64,000 bases of DNA, taken from positions 62,001-126,000 of the forward strand of contig JAEYUW010000033.1 in assembly GCA_023432225.1 (NCBI GenBank), written 5' to 3'. The DNA is from Verrucomicrobiota bacterium. Its GTDB lineage: Bacteria; Verrucomicrobiota; Verrucomicrobiia; Opitutales; Opitutaceae. Under the pieces are notes generated by a model. That model saw only the letters and a program-made list of their open reading frames with translations. It had not been told where the DNA came from and did no database searches. Shown piece after piece: positions 52,244 to 61,255 of the stretch (its first letter is position 1; each line of letters opens with the position of its first letter). The position numbers were made by a program, and so were the translations under genes.

Positions 52244-54326
52244 CCTCGATCCGCCGCCAGTAGCCCCAGTCGAACGCGATCGAGCCGTTCGAGGCGGCGT
52301 CGAAGCGCAGCACCTCATCCGGTGCCTCGGGCGTGTAAGCGATGACCTCGCGCTGCAATCCGCGATCGCCGGTCCGGTTCACCGGATCGAGCAGGCGCCG
52401 AAACACCTGCCGCTTGCTCCCGTCGGGACGTTCCGCGACGACCACCATTTCGATACCGTTGGTTTTGTCGCCTTCGCGCTGCCAGGCGTCGTCGTAGATT
52501 CCGAACTCCCAAATGATCGAACGTGCCTCGCTCGGCGGATGCAGCCACAGGTGGCTGTCCGCGTGCGCGCCCAACGCCTGCAGTTCGAGGAAGCGGCCCA
52601 TATCGTAGCCGAACTGAAAATCACATTGAAAGGGACCGGGAGTCACCATGGGGAATGCGGTCTTCGCCACCGCCGGCGGCACGGCCATCGGAACACGTGC
52701 TTCCTCGGGCGGACGCGACGGGATCGTCATTTCGCGACCATAGCGGTTGTAGGAATTGTGCAAATGCACCAAGCCACCCGGCACATAAATCCGCCGCAGA
52801 TAAATGTCGGCCTTGTCGCCATGCTGATAGGTCGGCACCCGCTCCATGTCGAACGCCGCCAACGCCTGATCGAGGAACGCCCGGTTTTCGCGCACGTGCC
52901 CCATGACGATCAAAGCCGCGACGTCCTCGTCCACGAGATCGCGAAACGCCCGCTCCAGGTAGGCGTGATCGTATTCCAGCCCGTTGCGGATCATGAGTGC
53001 GCGGCGCTGCGAATAATACGGCGTCATCGCCGCCCAGTCGTTGCCCGCCACGACGATCACCGAACCCTTGGGCGTGAGCTCCTGAATGGAACGCGTGAAC
53101 GTCGTCCAACCCTGCGACTCGACCCGTTGCAGCTGCAGGTAATTGCCCGCGTAGGTCCAGACCTGCGCCGCCAACGGCACGAACATCAAACCGACGGCGA
53201 GCCCGCGCGGCGCACGACTGTCCCACACCTCGAGCGCCAGCAGCGCGAAACCCGCGACGAGAAACACGGCACACGAATAATAGTAATAATCCTGGTAGGC
53301 GTAAGCGAAGGGGAACAGCGCCTGCGAAAGGAAGAACACACCCGCCACGCCGGCGAACTTCGCCCGCGCGCGCGGCAACGCGACGAGGCCCACCAGCGTC
53401 AGTCCGAGAATCAGCCACGGCGGCATGATCGCCTCGCTCCACCGCGCCATCAGCGTGCTCCAGACTTCGCGCGAGAACAGGGACGAGAACTTGAACAACC
53501 CCCAGTTGCCGACCGAGAGATTTTGCGACGTGAAAATCCAAGCGGAGGGATGCGCCGCCTTGATTGGATCCGTGAGTCCGATCCACCACTTCAACGCGGC
53601 GAACGGCAGCACCACCGAGCCGAGTCCCCACGCCAGCGTCGCTGCCGGCGCCCGCCAGCCGCTGCGCGCGCGCAGATCGCGCCACAGCATCCACGCCCCG
53701 TAAGCCGCCGCCGGCATCAGCCACACCGCGAGCATGAAGCTCTTGACCAACGCTGCGCCCACACCGGCCACGGTCGCGAGGAGCCACCAGCGCACGCGTC
53801 GCTCGTCCATCGTCCGCACAAACGCCGCCACGAACCACGTGCAGCAGGTGAACTCCAGCGGATCGATCAGGAAGGCGCGCGTGTAGAAAATGTAGACCGG
53901 ACACAGCAACACCGCCGCCAGCACGAACAGCCGCCGCGGCCGCGACAAGCCCAGTCGAGCCAGCAGCATCGCGAGCGCCGGCAAAGCCGCATAAAACGCC
54001 GCGATCGAAATCGCGCGCGCCGCCATGAAATGCGGCCATCCGGTCGCACGACTCAGGCCCACCACGCCCCATTGATAGAGCGGAAATTCGAGGATGAACC
54101 CAACCCACGGCTTGCCGAGCAACGGCTGCTCGTAGAGCGGCGAGAAATTATTCTCCTGATCGATGTAGTAGGCGATCAGCGCCGTCTGCGACTGCCGGAA
54201 TTCGTGTCCGACCAGAAACGGCATCTGCAGGTGGTAGAGCACCAGGCTCGCGTGCAACAGCAGCGCGACGACGAAAACACCGATACATAACCGGCGCTCG
54301 AACGAGTTGTCCTGGCTGGGCTCCAT
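52236..54326 (-). CDS. polytopic GT-C-type glycosyltransferase (copy 3 of 4)
   Basis: This 696-residue paralogue has HEFRQSQTALIAYY, LGKPWVGFILEFPLYQW, YTRAFLIDPLEF (Asp in place of the Glu of the others), ALVKSFMLAVW, YQDYYYYSC and NDWAAMTPYYSQRRALM. The C-terminal soluble part ends in DWGYWRRIEVK, close to copy 1. I prefer the ATG at 54326: the first membrane segment then begins about 12 residues in, as in the paralogues, and a promoter-like element ends nine bases upstream. An in-frame ATG at 54401 falls inside a perfect palindrome. It is divergent from the GT4 gene at 54560 and overlaps the convergent gene at its 3' end by eight bases. Confidence 0.74.
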   Translation of the reverse strand: MEPSQDNSFERRLCIGVFVVALLLHASLVLYHLQMPFLVGHEFRQSQTALIAYYIDQENNFSPLYEQPLLGKPWVGFILEFPLYQWGVVGLSRATGWPHFMAARAISIAAFYAALPALAMLLARLGLSRPRRLFVLAAVLLCPVYIFYTRAFLIDPLEFTCCTWFVAAFVRTMDERRVRWWLLATVAGVGAALVKSFMLAVWLMPAAAYGAWMLWRDLRARSGWRAPAATLAWGLGSVVLPFAALKWWIGLTDPIKAAHPSAWIFTSQNLSVGNWGLFKFSSLFSREVWSTLMARWSEAIMPPWLILGLTLVGLVALPRARAKFAGVAGVFFLSQALFPFAYAYQDYYYYSCAVFLVAGFALLALEVWDSRAPRGLAVGLMFVPLAAQVWTYAGNYLQLQRVESQGWTTFTRSIQELTPKGSVIVVAGNDWAAMTPYYSQRRALMIRNGLEYDHAYLERAFRDLVDEDVAALIVMGHVRENRAFLDQALAAFDMERVPTYQHGDKADIYLRRIYVPGGLVHLHNSYNRYGREMTIPSRPPEEARVPMAVPPAVAKTAFPMVTPGPFQCDFQFGYDMGRFLELQALGAHADSHLWLHPPSEARSIIWEFGIYDDAWQREGDKTNGIEMVVVAERPDGSKRQVFRRLLDPVNRTGDRGLQREVIAYTPEAPDEVLRFDAASNGSIAFDWGYWRRIEVK

Positions 54327-54334
54327 GGTCGCGC

Positions 54335-54364
54335 GAACAAAGGACGGCACACTGGACCGGGCAA
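54335..54364 (-). promoter_or_regulatory. promoter-like element for GT-C copy 3
   Basis: On the minus strand TTGCCC (54364-54359), 18 bases and TTGTTC (54340-54335) precede the chosen ATG at 54326 by 38 bases, which helped to decide the start. Confidence 0.38.
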
Positions 54365-54394
54365 TCTCTTTCCCAGAGGTAGGCATGGCGTTCA

Positions 54395-54406
54395 TTGTCA
54401 TGACAA
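54395..54406. promoter_or_regulatory. perfect 12-bp palindrome, possible operator
   Basis: TTGTCATGACAA reads the same on both strands and lies in the largest intergenic gap of the window, between divergent GT-C copy 3 and the GT4 gene at 54560. Its form would suit a dimeric regulator, but no regulator gene is in the window. Confidence 0.35.
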
Positions 54407-54517
54407 CCGTCGCGCGTCGGTCCGCCACTCCCGGTTGACAAAAATATCTCCAAAGTGCGCGCATTGTTCCGCCTCTCGCGCTCCGCTTCCGAGAGCGCCC
54501 TCTCCGTGTGGCTTCGC

Positions 54518-54547
54518 TTTACAAGCCCCGACGCGCCCGCAATCGTG
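54518..54547 (+). promoter_or_regulatory. promoter-like element for the GT4 gene at 54560
   Basis: TTTACA (54518-54523) is followed after 18 bases by ATCGTG (54542-54547), 42 bases from first T to ATG. The spacer (AGCCCCGACGCGCCCGCA) is very like the spacer at 58950-58967 before the gene at 59018. A second TTGACA at 54436 may be another -35. Confidence 0.4.
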
Positions 54548-54559
54548 CGCCTTCTCCGC

Positions 54560-56785
54560 ATGCAGGAAACCCCGCACGCCACCTTTCACTTCGACGATTG
54601 CGCCGCGCCTGCCCAACCGGGAGCGCCGGTGCTCTGGCGCGGCTGGGCCGTCGGACGCCAGGGGGCCTTCCTCACCGATCTCCGGGTGCGGATCGGCACG
54701 ACGGTGTTTCCCGCTGTCTTCGGCTTTCCCCGGCCGGACCTCGCGCAATTCTTCCGCGAAGCCCGCCCGTTCCTCCTCGCCGGCTTCGAAGTTTCCCTCA
54801 CGGCGTCGGCCGGAGACTCGCGCGCGCTCGTCGAAGTCTGCACGGTCGCCGACGGCTGGGTGCCGCTGACGGAAATCCCGCTCTCCGTGCCGCCCGGCGC
54901 GAACGTCTCCGCGCCCGTCGAGACGCCACCGCAAACGATCTACCCGCACGAATTCGCCCGCGCGCTACGCTATCTGCTCCAGCAAACGGGCGACGAATCG
55001 CTGGATCGCACCGCCGCCGAAATCGTCGGCGCACTGCCGCACCCAAGTGTGGTCCGCTATGCGCCGCTACCTTTCCACGGGCACCTGCACCAGCCGTGCC
55101 TGCTCGAGCGCGCCGTCTTCGGCCGACTCATTGTCGAAGGATGGCTGTTTCACGAGACCGCCACCATTCGCCGCGTCGCCGCTACGGTCGATTTGCAGGC
55201 GTGGTCCTTCCTCGAATACGGCGCGGAGCTGTCCTACGTCGCCGACCTTTTTCCGCAACACGCCGCGGCCCGCGCCTCGCGCCTCCACGGCTTCGTCGAC
55301 GTGCCCTCGTCGCTTCCCCAACCGCTCACGCTCCGCGTCTACGCCGAGCTTGCCGACGGCACCTGGCACCTCTGTCACGTGCAGCGCAATCACGTGCTCG
55401 AAGGCGAGACCGCCAAACTGCCTTACGGCCCGTTCCGCCTCGGGCGCTTCGTCGCCGCCGTGCTCGCGTTGCGTCGCGCCGGCGCAGCGCGCGGACTGCG
55501 CATGCCGCTCGACCGTGGCGGACGTGACGCCCTGCGCGAGGTCTGGATCGAATTCCGCGCGCGCGCCGATCGCGGCGCCTATCGCGTTAACGAAAGCGCG
55601 CCCTCTGCTCCCGCCGCCGCCGCGCCGCGCCACGTCACGCTCGTCACCCACAACCTGAATTTCGAGGGCGCGCCGCTGTTCCTGCTCGAATACGCCACGC
55701 ATCTCGCGAGCCGCGGCAGCGCGCTGCGGGTAGTCAGCGGTGCCGAGGGACCGCTGCGTGCGCGCTTCGCCGCGCTCGGAGCCGCGGTGCAGGTCGTCGA
55801 CGCCCGCCCGCTTCACCAAGCCCGCACGCCCCGCGCCTGGCGCGCCGCCCTGACCCAAATCGCGGACGCACTCGACTGGAGCGCCACCGATCTAGTCGTC
55901 GCGAATACGCTTTCCGCTTATTGGGGCATCCATCTCGCGCACGGCGCCGGTCGGCCGTCGCTGTTCTACATTCACGAAAGCACGACGCCCGACGTGTTCT
56001 ACCACGGGCATCTCGCGTCCGCGCTCCTGCCCATCGTGAAGCAAGCCTTCGCGGTCGCTACGCACGTCTCGTTCCTTACCGACACCACGCGGCGCTACTA
56101 CCGTCCGTTGCTCACGCGCGCCAATCACAGCCTCAACTCCGGCTGGATCGATCTCGCGCAACTCAACCGCTTCCGCGTCGCCCACACGCGCGCCGCGCTG
56201 CGCGAGCGCCTCGGCCTCGCGGCGGACACGCGCCTCGTGATCAACGTCGGCACCGTCTGCGATCGCAAGGGCCAGCACCTCTTCGCCCGCGCCGTCGACC
56301 TTCTCTGGCGCGCGCACCCGGAGCTGGCGGCGTCGGCGCAATTTCTGATCGTCGGCGGACGCCACACCACATTCGACCAGCACGTCACCGACATTCTGGC
56401 CCAATTGCACCGCGACAACCTTCGCGTCGTCGGCGAGACCGCCACGCCCTACGAATTCTACGGCGCCGCGGATCTGTTCGTCTGCAGCAGCTACGAAGAG
56501 TCCTTCCCCCGCGTCGTGCTCGAAGCCATGGGCTTCGCCCTGCCGATCGTCAGCACGAACGTGCACGGCATTCCGGAAATGGCGCGCGCCGATCAGGAGG
56601 CGATTCTTGTTCCACCGGGCGATCCCGCCGCGTTGGCGCAAGCGATGGCCGTCGCGCTGAGCGATCGCGATCGCGCCGCCATGCTTGGCGTGGCCGCCGC
56701 GCAACGTGTCGCGGCCGAGTTCGACTCCGCGGTCCTTCTGCCGCGTCACGCCGCGCTGGCCGCACGCGTCGCCGCCGCGCGTTGA
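54560..56785 (+). CDS. glycosyltransferase family 4 with tandem sandwich-like modules
   Basis: The 741-residue protein has module A (about 8-112; LWRGWAVGRQGAFLTDLRVRI, AVFGFPRPDL), module B (about 170-285; FGRLIVEGWLFHET ... GFVDVPSSLPQPLTLRVYAELADG) and a GT4 domain (about 358-738; VTHNLNFEGAP, GTVCDRKGQH, YEESFPRVVLEAMGF). The donor-binding acidic residues are intact. I chose the ATG at 54560 because it begins module A and follows the promoter-like element; the frame is open 105 bases further upstream. It is divergent from GT-C copy 3 and converges on copy 4, seven bases apart. It is close to the genes at 50039 and 59018 in sequence and design. Confidence 0.83.
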   Translation: MQETPHATFHFDDCAAPAQPGAPVLWRGWAVGRQGAFLTDLRVRIGTTVFPAVFGFPRPDLAQFFREARPFLLAGFEVSLTASAGDSRALVEVCTVADGWVPLTEIPLSVPPGANVSAPVETPPQTIYPHEFARALRYLLQQTGDESLDRTAAEIVGALPHPSVVRYAPLPFHGHLHQPCLLERAVFGRLIVEGWLFHETATIRRVAATVDLQAWSFLEYGAELSYVADLFPQHAAARASRLHGFVDVPSSLPQPLTLRVYAELADGTWHLCHVQRNHVLEGETAKLPYGPFRLGRFVAAVLALRRAGAARGLRMPLDRGGRDALREVWIEFRARADRGAYRVNESAPSAPAAAAPRHVTLVTHNLNFEGAPLFLLEYATHLASRGSALRVVSGAEGPLRARFAALGAAVQVVDARPLHQARTPRAWRAALTQIADALDWSATDLVVANTLSAYWGIHLAHGAGRPSLFYIHESTTPDVFYHGHLASALLPIVKQAFAVATHVSFLTDTTRRYYRPLLTRANHSLNSGWIDLAQLNRFRVAHTRAALRERLGLAADTRLVINVGTVCDRKGQHLFARAVDLLWRAHPELAASAQFLIVGGRHTTFDQHVTDILAQLHRDNLRVVGETATPYEFYGAADLFVCSSYEESFPRVVLEAMGFALPIVSTNVHGIPEMARADQEAILVPPGDPAALAQAMAVALSDRDRAAMLGVAAAQRVAAEFDSAVLLPRHAALAARVAAAR

Positions 56786-56792
56786 CCGCGCG

Positions 56793-58895
56793 TTAGTCGA
56801 TCACCACGCGATCGAGCCAGAACCAGTCGCGGAGCAAACTGCCCCGCGGACCCGGTCCAACGTAGAGTTCCACTTCACCCGGCGCGGTGAGTTCAAACGG
56901 AATGTGCAACGCGAGCCGGTTGCGGGCCGCCGGCCGCGCGTTGGGGTCGACGACATGATCGAAAAACGTCCGCCGCCCGTCCGAGGTGCGCAGCACCACC
57001 TGCACGCCGTCGGTGCGCAACTCCAGCGGCAGCGCCGGGCTGAACGCGTCCGGCAGGAAGAACACCTTCGTGTGGAGCGTGTGCTTCCCGGCGGGTAACG
57101 CAAAGATCAGCCGCGATTCCGGGTGCACGCCGATGTCCATGTGCCCGCCCGCGCGCTCCATCGTCACGCCAAACTGCGCGAAGAACCGCACCGGGCGCGG
57201 CGTCATGCCGTCGAACAGCCCGCGGGAGCGCTCGGGCATTTCGGCGGTGTTCACCCAGCGGTTCGAAAAATTATCCGTCCCGCCGGCGTCGCCGACGGGC
57301 CACGCTCGTCCATCCGCCAACTCGACTTCCACCGCGAGGCGCTTGCCCAGCTCGATCATCACCCACTCCATGCGCTCGCGCGGGAAATAGACCGAGAAGC
57401 CCTGCCAATGAAACACGGGGTGCGGATCAAGACCGCGCGCCGTCAGATCGTCGATGAGCCATCCCGCGCTCGCATCGCCGCGCGGCACGATCAGCGCCCC
57501 GATAGTCTCTCCGGCCAGCGCGTCGATCGCCGTCCGGGCTTCCGCCGGCCGTTGCATCACCGGTGCGCGCAACATCAGCGCGCGACGCTGTGCGTAGTAG
57601 GCCGTCATCGAGTTCCAGTCCTGCCCCGCGATCACGACGACATCGTCGGCATGGGTCGCGGCGCTCAGCGCGATGCTCAGAGAGTTGCCGCCCGCGCCGC
57701 CCGCGCGCTGCACCGGATAATAATGCTGCACATACATCGCCGCCTGCGCGCTGACCACGACCACCACCGCCAGCGCCGCGATCGGCCAACGCGCCCGCTC
57801 AAGCAGCCCCACCAGCACGAGGCCTGCGGCAAGCAGCAGCCAGCCGACATTCGCAACATAGTAATAGTCGTGGTAAGCGTAGAGCTCGGGAAAAATTTCC
57901 AGCGCGACGAGAAACACCGCCATACACCCGAGCGCAGCCAGACCACGACGCCCCGCAAACACCGCGAGCAACGCCAGCGCCGCGAACGCAGGCAAAGCGG
58001 CGATCTCATCGCGGAGAATGCGCCACTTCATCGCCCACATCTCCGCGGAAAAACGCGTGCGCGCCGTGCCGAGATTGAAACCGAGCAAATTCTCCGACGA
58101 CAGGAACTGCGCCTGCGGATTCAGCGCCTTGATCGCGTCCGCCTGCGCCGTCCACCACAAGCTCGCGATGCCGGGCACCACGACCGCCGCAGCCATCCAT
58201 GCCATCTCACTCTTCCACCGCGCACGCTCGCGCCACAGGCGCCAGACGCTCCACGCGATCAGCGGCACGAGTTGCAGCATCAACGTCGTGATCTTCACCA
58301 TCCCCGCACCTGCGCCCGCGACCGCCGCCACCGCCAGCCAGCCGACGCTGCGCTCCGCCACCGCGCGCAGATACGCCACGCCAAACCACGCCGCGAACAT
58401 CAGCGCCATCGTCTCGATCAGGAACGACCGCGCGTAGAACAACAGCAGCGGCGAGGTAAGAAAAAGCGCCAGCACCACCGCCCGCCGCGCCGGCGACACG
58501 CGCCACCACGCCAGCAGCAGCCACACCGCCGGCAGCGTCAGATAAAAACACGCGATGCTCACCGCGCGCCCCGCCTTCGTGACGCCCCACCCCGTCACCT
58601 TGCCCGTGACGACCACCGTCCACTGGTAGAGCGGAAACTCCATCGGCACGGACCACGGCTTGCCCAGCACCGGCGTCGGATAAGCGAGTGAGAAATTGTT
58701 TTCCCGTTTGATGAACAACACCGAGAGCGCCGTCTGCGCCTGCCGAAATTCCACGCCCGGCAGCGCCTTGTCCGCCCAGCCGACCGTCGTCGTCCACGCG
58801 CTGAAGCCCAGCGCGAGCACCAGCACGATCAGGGCAAACCAGCGCTCGTTGCGCGCCGGCGTTGAGACGGAATCCGTTGAGGCCACTGCGCCCAC
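56793..58895 (-). CDS. polytopic GT-C-type glycosyltransferase (copy 4 of 4)
   Basis: This 700-residue paralogue has VEFRQAQTALSVLF, LGKPWSVPMEFPLYQW, YARSFLIETMAL, GMVKITTLML, YHDYYYVANVG and GQDWNSMTAYYAQRRALM; the soluble C-terminal domain ends in RDWFWLDRVVID. It is closest to copy 2. No ATG is available near the start: GTG 58895 gives the longest product, while GTG 58886 lies 37 bases after a TTGCCA element and may be the true start. It is divergent from the GT4 gene at 59018 and converges on the GT4 gene ending at 56785. Confidence 0.74.
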   Translation of the reverse strand: MGAVASTDSVSTPARNERWFALIVLVLALGFSAWTTTVGWADKALPGVEFRQAQTALSVLFIKRENNFSLAYPTPVLGKPWSVPMEFPLYQWTVVVTGKVTGWGVTKAGRAVSIACFYLTLPAVWLLLAWWRVSPARRAVVLALFLTSPLLLFYARSFLIETMALMFAAWFGVAYLRAVAERSVGWLAVAAVAGAGAGMVKITTLMLQLVPLIAWSVWRLWRERARWKSEMAWMAAAVVVPGIASLWWTAQADAIKALNPQAQFLSSENLLGFNLGTARTRFSAEMWAMKWRILRDEIAALPAFAALALLAVFAGRRGLAALGCMAVFLVALEIFPELYAYHDYYYVANVGWLLLAAGLVLVGLLERARWPIAALAVVVVVSAQAAMYVQHYYPVQRAGGAGGNSLSIALSAATHADDVVVIAGQDWNSMTAYYAQRRALMLRAPVMQRPAEARTAIDALAGETIGALIVPRGDASAGWLIDDLTARGLDPHPVFHWQGFSVYFPRERMEWVMIELGKRLAVEVELADGRAWPVGDAGGTDNFSNRWVNTAEMPERSRGLFDGMTPRPVRFFAQFGVTMERAGGHMDIGVHPESRLIFALPAGKHTLHTKVFFLPDAFSPALPLELRTDGVQVVLRTSDGRRTFFDHVVDPNARPAARNRLALHIPFELTAPGEVELYVGPGPRGSLLRDWFWLDRVVID

Positions 58896-58923
58896 CGTGT
58901 GCGAGCCGCCGCACGCTTGGCAA
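58894..58923 (-). promoter_or_regulatory. promoter-like element for GT-C copy 4
   Basis: On the minus strand TTGCCA (58923-58918) is followed after 18 bases by CACGGT (58899-58894). The -10 overlaps the GTG at 58895 and lies eight bases before the GTG at 58886, favouring the latter as start. The -10 is poor. Confidence 0.27.
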
Positions 58924-58943
58924 GCTCGCGCCGGAGCGCATGG

Positions 58944-58973
58944 TTGACCTCCCCCGACGCGCCACCAAACGTC
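58944..58973 (+). promoter_or_regulatory. promoter-like element for the GT4 gene at 59018
   Basis: TTGACC (58944-58949), 18 bases and AACGTC (58968-58973) precede the ATG at 59018. The spacer shares CCCCGACGCGCC with the element at 54518-54547, suggesting that the two divergent regions are duplicated copies. Confidence 0.36.
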
Positions 58974-59017
58974 ACCCGACCTCGCATGTCCGCCTCAACG
59001 CCCCGGCCCGCCCACCC

Positions 59018-61255
59018 ATGAGCGCTTCCGATCGCTGGCGTTTTGCCGTGGAAATTTTTCCCGCCGACTGGCGGTTCCCTGCCGGCGCATCGTGGATCGC
59101 CGGGTGGATTCTCGATCGCGCCGGCCGCGCCCCCGCCGACCTCCGCGCGTGGATCGATCAACGTCCTGTGCTCGGCCTGCACGGCCTGCCGCGTCCGGAG
59201 ATCGAGCAACGCGAGCGCGACCGCGCCGGCGTGCCTTACGCCGGTTTTTCCTTTCTGCTGCAACCACACTGCGGCGCCACGTCGCTCCGGCTCGAAGCAC
59301 GCGACTCCGCCGGCGAGTGGACGGAATTTTTCCGCACGCCGATCACGGTCGATCCCGCTGCGGCGCCTCGCACCGCTCCGTCACCGTTCGCGTCAGACCT
59401 GAGCCGCACGCTGATCGCCGCGCTGAAACTCCAAGCGGAGCACCCGCGCGCCACCATCGACACGCTTGCCCACGAAGCGCTCGCGCGCCGCTTCGCCGAA
59501 CCGCTCGAGTCACTGCCGAACCCGCCATTCCACGGCGCGCTCGAAGAGCCCAAAGAGACCGGCCGCCTGCGCTATGGTCGCCTCTCGATCAGCGGCTGGC
59601 TCGCCCATCGCACCGCCCGCATCGTGCGCCTGACCGCCTTGGTCGACCCCGAGCAGGAATTCACGCTGCTCCACGGCCTGCCGCGCGAGGGCATCGACGC
59701 CGTCTTTGCCGACCTGCCCGGCCGCGAGACGTCGCAATTTCTCGGCCACGCCGAACTCCCCGCGCACGTGCCGACGCCGGCGCTGCTTCGCATCTTTGCC
59801 GAGCTGGATAACGGCGAAAAGCACCTTGTCTTCGCGCGCCGCTTCGAACCGCGCGTCATCGCCGGGGCGGAAACCAATCTACCCGCGCGTTCGCGCCGCG
59901 CCTTCGCGCGTGCCGTCTGGGCTCTGCGCTCCGCCGCCCACGCGCTCGGCGTGCCGCCCGGCACCGCCCGCGCGCAACTCGCCGCCGTGCGCGACGCCTG
60001 GGCCGCTTACACTGCCGAAGCGCCGCCGCCCGCCGCCGCTCGCGTCGTCACCGCCACCGACCTTCCCGCCGCCAAGACCGGCCCGCTGCGCGTGCTCGTC
60101 GTCACGCACAACCTCAACTTCGAGGGCGCGCCGTGGTTCATCTTCGAACTGGCCCGTCATCTCGCCACGCAGCCGCACACGACCGTGGAAGTGATCTCGC
60201 CCAGCGAGGGTCCGCTGCGCCGCGCCTTCGAGCAAGCCGGCCTGCGCGTCCGCGTGCTCGACGTGTCGGCCGCCCTCGCGGCGACCGATGCCGCGACGTT
60301 TCGCACCGAACTCACGCGCGCCGGCGCCGCGGTGGATTGGAGCGCTTTCGACCTCGTCATCCCGAACACGATGGTGGCGTTCTGGGCCGTGCCTCTCGCA
60401 CGCGCCGCGGGCAAACCGACGCTGCTCTACGTGCACGAGAGCACGCCGGTGCGCCGCTTCTTCGAACCGATCGTCGCGCCCGCGCTGTTTCCCGAAATCG
60501 AAGATGCCTTCCGTCGCGCCACGCGCGTCGTCTACACGTCGGAGTCGACTCGCCGCGTCCACGCGCACCTCGATACAAGCAACACGGCGCTGCTGCCCAG
60601 CTGGATCGACGTCGCGCGCATCGACGCCTTCGCCGCCGCGCACACCGATCGCGCCGCACTGCGTCGCAAGCACGGGCTCGATCCCGCCGCCACGCTGCTG
60701 GTCAACGTCGGCTCGCTCTGCGAACGCAAGGGCCAGCACGTCTTTCTCCGCGCCGCCGCTCTGCTGCGCGACGAACTCCGCGCAACGTATCCCGACCGGA
60801 GCATCCAATTCGTGATGGTCGGTTCGCGTCCCGGCCCCTACCTCGAAGCCCTAAAACAGGAAGCGCGCGCCCAGTCGCTCGACAACGTCCTGTTCCTCGG
60901 CGAGACGGCCGAAGTCTTCGATTTCTACCGCCTCGCGGACATCTTCGTGTGCACGAGCTTCGAGGAATCCTTCCCGCGCGTGCTGCTCGAGTCCGCCGCG
61001 TTCCGCCTCCCGATCGTCTCCACCAACGTCAACGGCATTGCCGAAATGCTGCGCGCCGACGAAGCGTGGCTCATGCCGCCGGGCGACCGCGATCAACTCG
61101 CCGCTGCCATCCGCGCCGCGCTCGCCGCGCACTTCGGCGGTGACACGGCGCGCGTCGAACGCGCCCGCGCCGGCATCGTCGCCCGCTTCGGCGAGACGCA
61201 CGCCTTTCCGCAACACGTCGAGCTCGCGCGCCGCGCCGCCGCTGTCCGCCCATGA
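59018..61255 (+). CDS. glycosyltransferase family 4 with tandem sandwich-like modules
   Basis: The 745-residue protein has module A (about 8-112; IAGWILDRAGRAPADLRAWI, GLHGLPRPEI, YAGFSF), module B (about 168-285; YGRLSISGWLAHRT ... LRIFAELDNGEKHLVFARRFEPR) and a GT4 domain (about 355-742; VTHNLNFEGAP, GSLCERKGQHVF, FEESFPRVLLESAAF). The catalytic domain is very like the GT4 part of the giant enzyme at 46071. ATG 59018 is chosen because module A starts right after it; the frame is open further upstream. Its stop overlaps the next ATG (ATGA). It is divergent from GT-C copy 4. Confidence 0.83.
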   Translation: MSASDRWRFAVEIFPADWRFPAGASWIAGWILDRAGRAPADLRAWIDQRPVLGLHGLPRPEIEQRERDRAGVPYAGFSFLLQPHCGATSLRLEARDSAGEWTEFFRTPITVDPAAAPRTAPSPFASDLSRTLIAALKLQAEHPRATIDTLAHEALARRFAEPLESLPNPPFHGALEEPKETGRLRYGRLSISGWLAHRTARIVRLTALVDPEQEFTLLHGLPREGIDAVFADLPGRETSQFLGHAELPAHVPTPALLRIFAELDNGEKHLVFARRFEPRVIAGAETNLPARSRRAFARAVWALRSAAHALGVPPGTARAQLAAVRDAWAAYTAEAPPPAAARVVTATDLPAAKTGPLRVLVVTHNLNFEGAPWFIFELARHLATQPHTTVEVISPSEGPLRRAFEQAGLRVRVLDVSAALAATDAATFRTELTRAGAAVDWSAFDLVIPNTMVAFWAVPLARAAGKPTLLYVHESTPVRRFFEPIVAPALFPEIEDAFRRATRVVYTSESTRRVHAHLDTSNTALLPSWIDVARIDAFAAAHTDRAALRRKHGLDPAATLLVNVGSLCERKGQHVFLRAAALLRDELRATYPDRSIQFVMVGSRPGPYLEALKQEARAQSLDNVLFLGETAEVFDFYRLADIFVCTSFEESFPRVLLESAAFRLPIVSTNVNGIAEMLRADEAWLMPPGDRDQLAAAIRAALAAHFGGDTARVERARAGIVARFGETHAFPQHVELARRAAAVRP

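Noticed and set aside
54327..54401. Earlier ATG codons for GT-C copy 3 (54401 and nearby)
   Set aside because: They would put the start codon inside a perfect palindrome and upstream of the promoter-like element, and would add an N-terminal extension that the paralogues lack.
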